This document shows positions 10,975 through 21,909 of a DNA stretch of 64,000 nt, one piece after another. Origin of the DNA: Gerris lacustris. Its lineage: Eukaryota > Arthropoda > Insecta > Hemiptera > Gerridae. Made by a program: the position numbers and the translations under genes. Position 1 is the stretch's first letter. Each line of letters starts with the position of its first letter. The stretch spans positions 61,571,832 through 61,635,831 of the forward strand of contig OX578283.1 in the NCBI GenBank assembly GCA_951217055.1, in the 5' to 3' direction. The notes beneath the pieces were generated by a model. That model saw nothing but the letters and a program-made list of their open reading frames with translations. It was not told where the DNA came from and did not search any database.

Positions 10975-11155
10975 ATTATAACTATTGCTAAATTGATAAC
11001 TTTAATTTATGTAAAAAATCAAAACAATTTTGACAGATAAAACAAAACGAGGGAAACAATTAAACAAATTACACAATAATGGCTTGTAAAAGCATAAAAA
11101 TCAATAACGTACGTGATAAGATGCGAGGAAGCTATGTGCCACACCAATTTGCAGT
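10975..11155 (-). repeat. AB repeat, 5' part
   Basis: It matches AB at 15.8-16.0 and 19.1-19.3 kb: ATGTAAAAAATCAAAACAAT, then GATAAGATGCGAGGAAGCTA and TGTGCCACACCAATTTGCAG. It starts, in AB orientation, at the right-hand end and lacks the B half. Confidence 0.75.
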
Positions 11156-11608
11156 TTTTTTTCTCTCATCGAAATACATTTAAATTTTACTTTCAAAAAC
11201 CAATTTTTAAAGTTAAAAATAATTTCTTTATTTAACTTTAGGCTATGACTTAAAACTATTATCAAACACATTCCTGCCTTTTAGTCATTTAGGTTTAAAG
11301 TGACTAGTCTTGTATAAATATAAACCAGTTTAAAAAAAAAAACAAAGTTGAAAACTCAATAAATAATATGTAATGTATACATAAAGATTTATTTATGTAA
11401 CCTGTCAACAACATACAGACATATTTAAGTAATTTTCTATTAACTTTAGTATTACATTAATTTATGACATTATACATACACTGACAATAGGCGTTATTTA
11501 ATGCACCTTTTTTAATCAATAACAAATTACAAGAAGAAAAAAAATTAATTATGTACTTGTTATTCAATAATCTAATTATCATACGACATTCTTTGTAATT
11601 GTGTTTAT

Positions 11609-11615
<7 letters not shown>

Positions 11616-11699
<84 letters not shown>
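11616..11699. repeat. (TA)n microsatellite
   Basis: A CATACATACA lead-in is followed by about 75 bp of pure TA. Confidence 0.97.
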
Positions 11700-12607
11700 T
11701 CATATAATAATTTACTGTAATTTACTGAAGTGTTTAGTTCCCACTGAGCCCAAAGTTGTACTTAAATGTTGCAATTGTGTAACCGATAATCACGTTTTTG
11801 AAGTAGTGAGAGGTTTTTTTGTTTCTATTTGCACTTATAAAAGATAAAAAGATAGCGAGTTTTAATATCTTTCATAAGTATTTTTGAAGTATAGATTGAT
11901 TTATCTTGAGTATTAAGTGTTTAAAAGAATGAAACTCTATGGCTGTTTTTTTGTTGTTGTTTTTTTTAAATTTTTGAAGTGGATTGTTTGAACGAAAAAT
12001 GAATCCATATGTGAAATATATCTCAAGTGGATTTCTTTTAAAAGGCTATTTAACTTTGTTCTCATGAAAGAACTAAACATGTATAATCAGTGTTACCCGA
12101 AAAAAAAAGTATTTTTTTTAGTTCTATTTTAAGACTTGTATGTCAAGCAACCTTTGGAAGAAAAAAAAAATAGTTTTATAACCTTAAGTCTAAAGAATAG
12201 GGTTTTAAGTAAAAAAAACTAATAAATTCTCTAAGACATATTATCAAAGAAAACCTAAAGAAGTTAATACTCTTAACCTGTCAAGACTAACTTAAAAACC
12301 ACTTAAAACTTTACAAAAAAAAAAAGAAACATAAATAATCTATCTTATTAAGAAGTTGAAAAAAAAAATTGTTTAGTTCTTTCTTTTCTTACTAGTTTGC
12401 TCATTAAAACAATTCTTTAAGAAGATTTCTTATGTAACTTTTGTTATAAATTACATTACATAAATGTAAAGAAACTACTTCTAAACGAAGATAAACTTTG
12501 GCTCTATGTTAATTCATACATAGACTTAAAAAGTAGAAGTTTTTTTTAAAATAGGAAAAGCGATAAAAAATAAATAAATGAAATTAGTTTTGTTAGGGTT
12601 GTTTTTT

Positions 12608-13254
12608 GGGCAATTCTTTAGATTGTTACTCCCCTTATAAAAAAATCGGTCCGAGACAACTCAGACAAACTTTCTCATATAACGAGTTCATAATTACTTA
12701 GCCAATGTTTTCCATTTATTAGTTTTCGTAAGTACGTTTAATTATTATTGAAAAATATATCAAAATTCTCCATAAAAATAACTTCTCCAGGACGGGGAAT
12801 CGAACCCGGGCTCTCTCCGTCCGCGATTTAAGCTATTTTCTAAGGAACTCGATTTTTCCCGGAAAAAAAGGCTTATATCGTTAGATTCGTATTTAAATGG
12901 ACTACATTTTAGAAATTTTTCGACGACAGACGACGGACAGACATTTTTTAAAAACCACTTTTTTGGACTCAGGGGACCTCAAAACGTGTAAATCCATCAA
13001 AATATCAAAATCGAATTTTCGCGCCATCACAATACTTTCTCTTTATATGAGAAAGTAAAAAATAGAGGGAGTAACAATCTAAAGAAGGTGTAAGAAATAT
13101 TCTTCTTTAGACTGTTACTCCCCTTTAAAAACAGAAGTTAGAGATTCCTTTGTCCTAAAGTACATTAGACTAAACATCCTTTTGTCTTAATAGTTATTTA
13201 TTAATTCATTTATATTCTAAAAAGCATAGGGGAGTAACAATCTAAAGAAGTACC
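12608..13254 (+). mobile_element. Element E interrupted by repeat D
   Basis: The left terminus (GGGCAATTCTTTAGATTGTT) at 12608 and the right terminus ending AAAGAAGTACC at 13254 are flanked by TGTTTTT on both sides, a 6-7 bp target duplication. After the first ~30 bp the element is split by a D insertion in the A-run that normally follows CCCCTTATAAAA. E resumes at about 13061 with GAGGGAGTAACAATCTAAAG and its usual internal inverted pair and interior. Confidence 0.85.
12643..13060 (+). mobile_element. Repeat D, internally deleted copy, nested in E
   Basis: It starts TCGGTCCGAGACAACTCAGA and ends with the ACTTTCTC-loop-GAGAAAGT hairpin plus an A-run. Compared with the copy at 38.6-39.3 kb it lacks roughly 190 bp between the TTTTAGAA block and the CGACAGACG block. 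A tRNA-like B box (GGTTCGATTCC on the minus strand, 12796-12806) is intact. Confidence 0.85.
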
Positions 13255-13537
13255 TGTTTTTGTAACTTATTTTAGTTTTTTTTTCTTATACTTGTATCAA
13301 TAATTTTATACGGACTGTACAATGTTGAAGTAAACTTTGATACGACTTACGTAAAATAAAAATAATAATATTCTAATATTATAAAGATTAAAATCAAATT
13401 CACAATGTATATAATTTATGTATTTATAGTTTGATTTATAATAAATTTAAAATATATATTTAAAACTAATTCATAAATAAATCTTATTTTAGTTAAATTA
13501 AGAAAATTAAGTAGAACATTTTTAAGACAGCTTCAAA

Positions 13538-13622
13538 AAAGCTTAATATCTAAAGAGAGATCTATAAAAAAAAAAAAAAAAAAAAAATCTAAAAAAAATT
13601 AATATCTAAAGAGAGATCTATA
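13538..13622. repeat. Short direct repeat around a poly-A run
   Basis: TTAATATCTAAAGAGAGATC occurs twice, near 13540 and 13598, on either side of a 23-base A run. This resembles a target duplication with a poly-A tail but no retroposed body, or a slippage product. Confidence 0.6.
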
Positions 13623-13899
13623 ACGATAAAATATTTTAGGGGGAAAAAAATTAGTAAGAGTCAGTTACAAAATGATATAAGAAAGACGAAAATAGAGTTT
13701 AAAGATAATAACTAAAGTTAAGAATCGTAACTAATGATAAATAACTTAGAAAAAGAATTATGGAGCTGGCAGTAAAATAATCCGGAGAGGGGAAAAAATT
13801 AAAAATAGTGTTGAAAAAAAGAGATGTTAAAAATCGAAATGTTTATAGAAGCGTAAATGAAAAGAGAAAAAAAAAGAAGGGGAAAGAGAGTTTAGGTGA

Positions 13900-14285
13900 G
13901 TGTAGAGTTAAAAAAGACTAATTGGATGGAAGAAGGAGTTAAATTGTCAGAACTTCTATTAGAGTATGGGGCCAAAACCTCTTATTCGACTCGAAGGTGC
14001 TAATGCCAGAAAAGAAATCACCCGTTACCAACCTTACAGCAGCACAAAAACCATGCCATAGTAGCTTTAAAATCCACTCTACCCCCAGTCTTCCCACAAC
14101 ATGAAAATGAAAAAAGAAGAAAAACCTACTAAACTTTTAGTCTTCTTTCAACACTTAATGGAAACCTTGACTAAACTGCTTTCTGAAAGGTGGGAAGTCT
14201 AAGGAAACGGCCCGGTTAACTGCCACTTTCCTCGGCTAACTACCGCCAAAAACAATTAGGCGCCTTTTTTTCCCCTCCCTTACTA
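13900..14285. other. Less AT-rich single-copy stretch
   Basis: Base composition rises clearly in C and G here, with GGCCCGGTTAACTGCC and TCGGCTAACTACCGCC motifs. I see no repeat copy elsewhere in the window and no open frame of note. It could be a constrained non-coding element; that is inference from composition only. Confidence 0.3.
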
Positions 14286-14289
14286 ACTC

Positions 14290-15455
14290 AGGCCAAAATA
14301 ACGCCCATTACGTTTAAAAAAAATATATACTTTTTTTCACAAAAGAAAATTAACACCCACGTTTTATTTATGCTTTTTTTTAAACATACATTTATTATAA
14401 AAAAAAAGTTTTTTTTTTTTTTAATGCTATGATACTCTATGAAATAAAAAATCGAGACAACATAATACATTTAAAACAACAAAAGATCTCTATAATTAAA
14501 ACGAAAAATAGAAATTTATTGATGTTTAAGGTACACTCGTGGAGAAAATCAACAACGTAAAAACTGCATTGTCTTACAATGCGACAAAAGTATTATTTAA
14601 ATAAAATAATTAATTAGAGAAACAAATAATTATTTTTCAAATATTATTTAATATAAATAAAGATTTTTCAAAATATTCTTCTTGAAAAATCTTCTTGGGG
14701 TTTAGATTGATTTATTTATCTATAAATGTATATTTAAAACTAATATTATGTATATATGTTATGTAAAAAATAAAAAATAAAAAAAGTTTATTTATTTTAT
14801 GAAAGAAAGAATTTGTTAAAAGTAAAATATAAAAATTAAATTTGATAATTATACTGTGGAAATTAAACTTCAAAAGAAAGCTAAAAAAATAATAATTTTA
14901 CAAAGCTAAAATTAAATGTTGCCACATAAAAACTGATTGTTTTTATTATAGATATGATCGAAATATGGTATTCTATGTAAATTTAGGAGGATTCTTAAAA
15001 CAATATTCATAAAGAGAGGATGTGGGAGTAAAACTTCATTGTATACATTTAATGTAAACAGAATATTAAGGCGGAGTTATCCGGCTTCAAAGATGAGTTC
15101 AATTTGTTGACTAAATAATTATTTTAATATAGTTTTGATTACTTTAAGTGAAAGAATGCATAATAATTAAATTACTTAGTAGAAAAGGTATAGGAGGAGT
15201 CAAAATAGTTTAAAGAAATAGAATCTAAATGTAGACTCATAATAATTTATTAATATAAAAAGTGTTGATGAATTTATAGAAGTTCAAAATTGTTTTAAAT
15301 AAAAATAGTGAACTCAATATTGATCTCTTAATGTAACGTTATAAGCTGGCATATTATTGAATTAATAAATTTAGTTTAAAAGGAGAAGAAGTTTAAAATG
15401 GATTTCTAAGTTATATTATACGCAAGGAAACGCAATATATAAATTATTTTTAACA
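14290..15455. other. No feature seen
   Basis: AT-rich DNA with short homopolymer runs. No coding pattern, tandem array or terminal repeat was recognised. Confidence 0.5.
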
Positions 15456-15990
15456 TTTTTCTTCCGAGCTTACTGAAAGTAAAGGATATTGTGATCGTCC
15501 TGAAGAACGAAAATATTTTATGTTTCCGATTTTAAAAATTCCCAAGACAGTTTTAAAACATCAAGGGACATTTTTTATGGTTCCATGTCTGTCTGTGAGA
15601 AATTTGTATGGTAGGTCATAATTAGCCCCATTGTTGGTCCCATATAAGTTTCAACCTTTTGCACTCATTTGTTTCTCTTCATAACATACGCACAAACAAA
15701 CATTTATTTACAACCATATCTTCAAAAGTACTCTTCTAATATTTATGGAATTTGGGTGGTTTGTCAAAAGTAGACAACAGATAGCACCAGATTAATTTCA
15801 ACAGTTTGCACTCTTTAACTTTTGCTTAATGGATACTTTAATTCATGTAAAAAATCAAAACAATTTTAACAAATGAAAAAAAGGGGGATACAATTAAATA
15901 AATAAGACAATAATAGGATTTAAAATCATAAAATTAATAAAGGACATGATAGGATGCGATGAAGCTATGTGCCACACTAATTGGCAGTCT
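15456..15990 (-). mobile_element. Composite repeat AB, near-complete uninterrupted copy
   Basis: Read on the minus strand it starts AATTAGTGTGGCACATAGCT, passes through ATTTTGATTTTTTACATG, AAAGAGTGCAAACTGTTGAA, the CTATCTG and CCAAATTCCATAAAT blocks and GCAAAAGGTTGAAACTTATA, and ends with GATCACAATATCC, the ACTTTCAGTAAGCTCGGAAG hairpin and an A-run. The 3' hairpin arm GCTCGGAAG echoes the 5' subterminal GCTTCCTCGC in inverted form. It serves as the empty site for the E insertion at 19.3 kb. Confidence 0.8.
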
Positions 15991-16087
15991 ATTTTAAATA
16001 AAGTTTAATAAGGAAGTTTAAACGGATTCATTTACATTATTACTCATAAGGTAAACACAATTATGATGTCATCTTTTAAATGATTTA

Positions 16088-16475
16088 GGTGGAGTCGGAA
16101 TGATATCTCTTGTAATGAACATCTGTAACCCTATGTAATCTATATACAATTACACGACAAGGTTGAAAGAGGTTATCAGAAACCTATCACGCGCAATAAT
16201 TAAATAACGTTAGACGATACTGTATAACCAGTTTGCAGTATTAAGTAGTTTTAAGTAGACACAGAATGCTATACTCTATAGTATGTTCAAGAAACACTAA
16301 TGTGACTGATGTAATAATAAATATATAATGTAATTACACTGTCAACTGTCAAGGTTATGATAGAGGTTGTCAGAAACACAAAACACGCGCAATAAACACT
16401 TAAATAACGTCAGATTATAATCGCCAGTTTACAGTATCGAGAATCGAGAGTATTTTAGGTGGAGTTAAGAATGAT
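16088..16475. repeat. Diverged direct duplication (~240-bp offset)
   Basis: Two segments, about 16108-16250 and 16320-16445, share AATTACAC, AAGGTT-GA-AGAGGTT-TCAGAAAC, CACGCGCAATAA, TTAAATAACGT and CCAGTTT-CAGTAT in the same order. Flanking TTTAGGTGGAGT blocks also occur twice (near 16086 and 16454). Confidence 0.7.
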
Positions 16476-17640
16476 GTAACGTGCTAAGAACAGTAATATG
16501 ACGTCATCTGTTGATTTAATTGTATTATTATCGTATACGTATAATAATGCAATATGATAAAAACTTGAACAAATAATAAATAGATTTTTTCCCCTTACAA
16601 TATATTAGATTTTACAATTGAACAAAAATCTAAAACATTAAAAAATATATTTATAAAAAATATGATTTGAAGATCAAAAGGTTACGGAAATTAATAAAAC
16701 ATAATAATATTTATATTATTACACATATGGAATTAGAGAAAAACAATTATTAAAAATAATACAGACAATAAATAAATAATTGTTTTAATATTGATATTAA
16801 GTAATTCTAATGCGAACACAAATCGATTTAATATAAAGAGATAAAAAAAAAATATTTCCTCGAAAAAGCAAAGCTAGTTTAGTTTAGAAAAAATCTGTCC
16901 AAACATGAATTCATGCCAATAGACAATTACCGTACAATACATAGTCGTAGATATTGAATACATATGAATAATTTATAAGGTAAACAAGATGTATTTTTTT
17001 TTACATCGAAATTTATATAAATATATTCATGAAACATGTTTAAGCTTTTAAAAATAACATTGTATTCTAATGCAAGTAGCCTATTGTATTGTATTGTATT
17101 TTTTATCTTTTACTTACAATGTAATTTTTGGACAATATTTATTTATAAGATGTGACGAAATATTTTTGAAAAACATTTGTTTTTTCCGATTACATTTCTT
17201 TTTTTTTGTTTTGTGTAGTAGTCGAATTTGAATAGATAAATCGACCAAATACTGTTTACTGAGTATTTGTGTATTGATGTTTCACAACGCACTATAGTTG
17301 AATTCATAATATGATATGTATTTCAATTTGTCATATCATAATTCTTCCCCCCCCCCCCTCCCATATGTCCCACATATGTCACTTGTTACATATGTAAAAA
17401 TGTATTTGTGAATAAACAAATAAAGATGACAAAAAAATATAATCAAATATAATTAATGTATTAAGCATTTAATATGATTATCACCTGCATTCTTTTGATG
17501 ATTTTTATTTGAATAATACCGTTTGTAATACAACTTTAATGTTCGATAATTTATATTTGTGATTATACGAAAATAAACCCGATTAAATTGATTAAAATGT
17601 ATCATGAAAGCGAGTAAAAATTCAAGGTTATTTTAAAGCA
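16476..17640. other. No feature seen
   Basis: AT-rich sequence with short runs (TATTGTATTGTATTG near 17085, a C-run near 17347). No gene, long repeat or inverted repeat was recognised. Confidence 0.5.
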
Positions 17641-17880
17641 ATATTAAATTAGTGCATACGGTTAGAAATTGTATGGGACCAAGAATTTGGCTAATTTGGA
17701 CCTACCATCCAAATTTCATAAACAATCCAACAAGTATGACTCGTGTCTATCGAACGAAAAGTATTCCCTGAAGTGTATGAAACGAATTATTGTCAAACAA
17801 TTTGTTAATTCGAATACATAAGACATTTTATTTTTCAGAATACAATGCTTACGTTATTTTCGGTTAGCTCAGTAGCAAAA
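17640..17880 (+). repeat. AB repeat, decayed 3' half
   Basis: It keeps TATGGGACCAAGAATTTGGC, CCTACCATCCAAATTTCAT and the terminal hairpin relic TTTTCGGTTAGCTCAGTAGC followed by an A-run. The middle is scrambled or deleted. Confidence 0.6.
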
Positions 17881-17944
17881 AGGATCTTTAAGAAAGTTTA
17901 GTAACATAGTAATTTATTACATACTTTGTATTAATAATATTAAG

Positions 17945-18080
17945 ATCCGGCCCAAAGGACCAACTAAAAAGTAATACCACGTGGACACAAAACAGGTTCA
18001 AGATGCAAAAGCTCAATTTTTAATATAAACTGGTTTCAACAGTATTATTAGGTCTTCGTCAATAAACTGATAATGGTTTT
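17945..18080 (-). mobile_element. Penelope-like terminal fragment
   Basis: On the minus strand it reads TTGACGAAGACC, AATAATACTGTTGAAACCAG and a downstream segment ending in GTGGTATTAC. The order GACGAAGA, loop, GAAACC resembles terminal segments of Penelope-like retroelements and the P and F elements of this window. Only one arm is present. Confidence 0.4.
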
Positions 18081-19130
18081 GAATTTGATTTTCTAATTAA
18101 TACAATTTACAAAGTGAAAAAATAAATATTTTAACTATAATTGATTAGTCAATAATGCGACTTATGATTCAACAGCGAATTAAGCTTGTAAATCAAAATT
18201 TATCTAGTATTTTTTTTATTAACCATAATAGTTAATATTAAATATAGAATCCGGGTTCATGGTCGCTTGAAAGCGAACAGAGCGTAGCAGACGAAAGATA
18301 AAAAAAACATAATGGCTGAAACCTTTATTTATATTCGTCTAAAATGTTGCTAATAATACGAAAATTTTACAAAAATTGCTTCTCATTTTTAGAGAAAAAG
18401 ATAAAAAAAAAAGAAACATTAAAAAATACGAGATACATCTCTAATTTCAAATCCATTACAAGAATTGTTAAAACAAATCGAATTAATAATGGATGACAAA
18501 GCAAGCTAACAACATGAGAATAGATCAACATTTATATCGATTATTCCACATAGAGAGATAATGGCTTATTCATGAGAGAAAATGCAAGTTTAATGGCTAT
18601 AATACGCATCAAATGGTAGATACTAGATAGATGGAGATTGGTAAGGGATATAGATGGTGGAAACAGTGTCTATAGCTATTAAGTGATGCTTATAGGTTAG
18701 AGCTATATAGATAGGGTAAGGGTTTATAGCATATCGTATCAGTGATAGTATAGAACCGTACAGGGATATTATAGAGGCAATAGGACATTCGATACAGGTG
18801 GAGTGTATTAAATCTAATTATATACATGGGCATGGTTAAACTCAATATGGATTTTACTATGTATATAGATATTAGTCTCTGGTGTGAATTTGCATTCAAT
18901 AATACATACAATTCACCTCCCATCTCCACTAATATTAACTACAAATTTATTAAATAAACATTAATACAATATCAATATTGTATTATTTATTAAAAGATAA
19001 ATAATTAAATTAAAAACAAGAGGTATTTTGAAAGTGTAATCAGATAAATTCAATTAATTTGTCATTATTAGTATTAAAAATTAAAATTTGGTTAAATAAA
19101 ATTTAATTGAACTTGAATAAACCGCAGGCT
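18080..19130. other. No confident feature
   Basis: AT-rich sequence. A block at 18600-18900 is rich in short GATAGATA/TATAGATA words that look like a decayed simple repeat. A 79-codon minus-strand frame (18690-18929) lies in it and matches no family I know. Confidence 0.4.
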
Positions 19131-19905
19131 ACATTATTGTGTTTTGTGGCACATAGCTTCCTCGCATCCTATTACGTACTATATTGATTTTATGCTTTTA
19201 TAAGCCATTATTGTCTAATTTATTTAATTGTATTCCCCCGTTTTTTTAATATGTCAAAATTATTTTGATTTTTTACATGTATAATTAAAGTATTAATTTA
19301 GCAAAAGTTAAAGAGCGGGCACTTCTTTAGATTGTTACTTCCCTTATACAAGAAACAGAGGGGATTAACAATCTAAAGAAAGTGAACGGAATGTTCTTCT
19401 TTAGACTGTTACTCCCCTTATAAAAACAGAAGTGTGATATTCCTTTGTCCCAATGTTCATTGGACTAAACATACCTTTGTCTTAATAGTTATTTAGTAAA
19501 AGTCATTTATATTCTAAAAAAAAAAAACCTAGGGGAGTAACAATCTAAAGATGTACTAAAGAGAGTAGGCGGTTGAAATTAATAAAGTGCTATCTGCGGT
19601 CTACTTCCAACAAATCATCCAAATTTCATAAACAAAATCCAATAAGTACTTTTTGCAGACGTATAAATAAATAAATAAAACGGTATAAATAAATTGTGCG
19701 CATGGTGAAGAGGAAAAAATCGGCGCAAATGGTTAAATCTTATATGGGACCAATAATGGGCTACTTATGACCAACCATCCAAATTTCATTCTAGTCGGAC
19801 GAGTTTTTAAGATATGTTGGTTCGCAAAAATTGAGCGACAGACAGACACGGAACCAAAAACCCCAATGTGAAGTGAGAAGTGTCTATGGAGTCCATTTCA
19901 TCTTG
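19130..19905 (+). mobile_element. Composite repeat AB interrupted by element E
   Basis: The A half (19138-19315: GTGGCACATAGCTTCCTCGC through AGCAAAAGTTAAAGAG) and the B half (from about 19558: GGTTGAAATTAATAAAGTGC through CTATATGGGACCA-like blocks to GACAGACAGACACGG) are contiguous in the copy at 15.5-16.0 kb. Here they are split by E. The terminal hairpin is lost at the 3' end, where a minisatellite begins. Confidence 0.8.
19316..19557 (+). mobile_element. Element E, copy inserted in AB
   Basis: Both termini, the internal inverted pair and the interior are present. The insertion is flanked by AAAGAG (19310-19315 and 19558-19563). The uninterrupted AB copy has a single AAAGAG at the equivalent place, so the 6-bp target duplication is demonstrated by a paralogous empty site. 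Confidence 0.9.
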
Positions 19906-20222
19906 GACTATTTTGCATATAGCCCATTCCATCTTTTGACCTTTTTACATATTGTCCATTTCATCTTTTGACCATTTTACATATAGTCCATTCCATCTTT
20001 TGACCTTTTTACATATTGTCCATTCCATCATTTGACCGTTTTACATATTGTCCATTCCATCTTTTGACCTTTTTACATATTGTCCATTCCATCTTTTGAC
20101 CGTTTTACATATTGTCCATTCCATCTTTTAACCTTTTTACATATTGTCCATTCCATCTTTATAACCTTTTTACATATAGTCCACTCCATCTTTTAACCTT
20201 TTTACATATTGTCCATTCAATA
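19905..20222. repeat. 32-bp minisatellite
   Basis: About ten tandem copies of a unit reading CCATCTTTTGACC followed by TTTTTACATATTGTCCATT, with small changes (CCGTTTT for CCTTTTT, TAACC for GACC). Confidence 0.95.
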
Positions 20223-20399
20223 GTAGACAAAATGATAAATTATAATTTTTGGTCACTTTGAATTAAATAGAAGTCAATAAATGTTGCAACTTTATTTAAT
20301 AAGTATTTAGTAATCTTATAAGGTTTGTTGCCTTCTCTTATCTGTAGAGTTCAGTTGAACTAATTGAACCACTTAGAATGTGATGAAAAAGTAATTAGG

Positions 20400-21400
20400 G
20401 ACAAATTAGTCTTAATTTATGGTTGATTTGGTTCGACGATACGATTTTTGGTTGCGATTTAACGTTGTAAATCTGTGTGACTAGTCGTGTGTAGCCTAAA
20501 GGCAAAGGAATGTGGCAAGATAATCCTTGAAGAATCTAAGCCCTCGAATGGAAGCAAGATTATTAAGAGAACACGAAATAAAGAGCTCGGCCGGGGTAAA
20601 GGGATGAAGGGTTAGAAATAAGGTGGTTAGGACGTTTAATTGGTTATCTATAGAGCGTGAAGGCGGGGGAGAGGTGTAAAGAGGTGAATTTCTGATAGGG
20701 TTAGTTTAGCGGACCCGGGGAGAAGGTTAGGTCGGGTTACTAACGTCAAAGGGGGAGGGTTAATGTCGGGTAGGTTAGTCTAGAGACGGGAGTTTGCCGA
20801 GAAGACCCCACTCCGAGCCAGTATAAAGGCAGATGCGGTGCTCCCATTAATTGGTGCGATAATTGGGATAGAGTGAGAGAAAGCGACGAGGAAGCGAGAC
20901 GGAATATAACAACCGTACAACGGGGTGTAACCGCACACTTAATTACACTCTACACGAGGACACGTACACACTAACAGCCGACAAGAGCACACAACCGTGA
21001 AAACCTTGCACCGGCAAACTAGTTGTAAAGCAACACTACGACACAAAGGATGACAAGCCGACAACTAAACCTTACATACACAGAGACAACACTGATTAAC
21101 ACCTCACACAGTCTACAACACCACACATACAACTCCAGTCAAAACCATCATGTACACAGCAGAGCTGCTCTCTCGTGACAAAACCCCGCACTACAAGGTT
21201 CCGCATCATGTACCCACAGTCTAACTTGCCAACAAACTCTCCAAGATTCCAACCACCTCAACTATATCATTCATCCTCATCACCAAATACACTTCATTCA
21301 ATAAAACTTTGAAAACCTACAATCTCTCTCAACGTGATTAAATGCATTATTATCTTGAGATTTATAATCAGGTGTAACAACACAACTTTACAACAAATTA
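20400..21400 (+). other. Less AT-rich block, possible solo-LTR-like sequence
   Basis: The first half (20500-20900) is strongly purine/G-rich with repeated GGTTAG words. The second half (20900-21330) is nearly G-poor and rich in ACA/CAC words. A TATA-like AGTATAAAGGC near 20820, an AATAAA near 21300 and an end reading AGGTGTAACA near 21379, with a possible TGTGGCAAG start at 20511, give an LTR-like order of signals. I found no matching target duplication and no second copy. It could equally be a non-coding exon or promoter. Confidence 0.3.
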
Positions 21401-21547
21401 ACTTTGTAAGATGCCTCGAAACATGAAACAACCGATAAGTCAAATAGAATCTAATTTAACAATACCACTTTTAACTATATTGTTATCTATTTTAAATTAT
21501 AAGTTCACATATAGAATAGTTTAGTTTGTCCCTTCTATTAACCTTCG

Positions 21548-21906
21548 AATATTTTTAATGTGGGTCGTTGAAGGGTAAAAAATTAATTCAGACGCAGAGC
21601 ATCATGCTTTAGAAATATGGCTATATTTCGCCCCTCTCCGGGGCATATTCATGCCTATTTTAAGAAATGTGAGTTATGTAATAAAAAGTTGTATAAAATT
21701 ATGTTTAGACCACATAGTGGTTTCGTCGGCTTTTCTCCCATTGTCATTAAAGCTTTTCATTATACATATAAACTTACTAACTAACACTATTTCTTCACGA
21801 CACAAAACAGGTAACAATAAGTGAAATAAAAATTAACAATTGGTAAAAAAAACTTTGACTAAAGCTTTAGTAATTTTTTACCCTTCAACGGTACATTAAA
21901 AATATT
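21548..21906. mobile_element. MITE N
   Basis: Ends are inverted repeats of about 38 bp: AATATTTTTAATGT, then CGTTGAAGGGTAAAAAATTA, at the left, and the complement at the right with three or four differences. The 280-bp interior is non-coding. Confidence 0.8.
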
Positions 21907-21909
21907 ATA

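Noticed and set aside
12790..12812. tRNA gene suggested by GGTTCGATTCC
   Set aside because: No acceptor stem, D arm or anticodon arm could be assembled. The motif is part of dispersed repeat D.
20592..20790. Interstitial telomere repeat (TTAGG)n
   Set aside because: GGTTAG words are scattered about five times and never in tandem.
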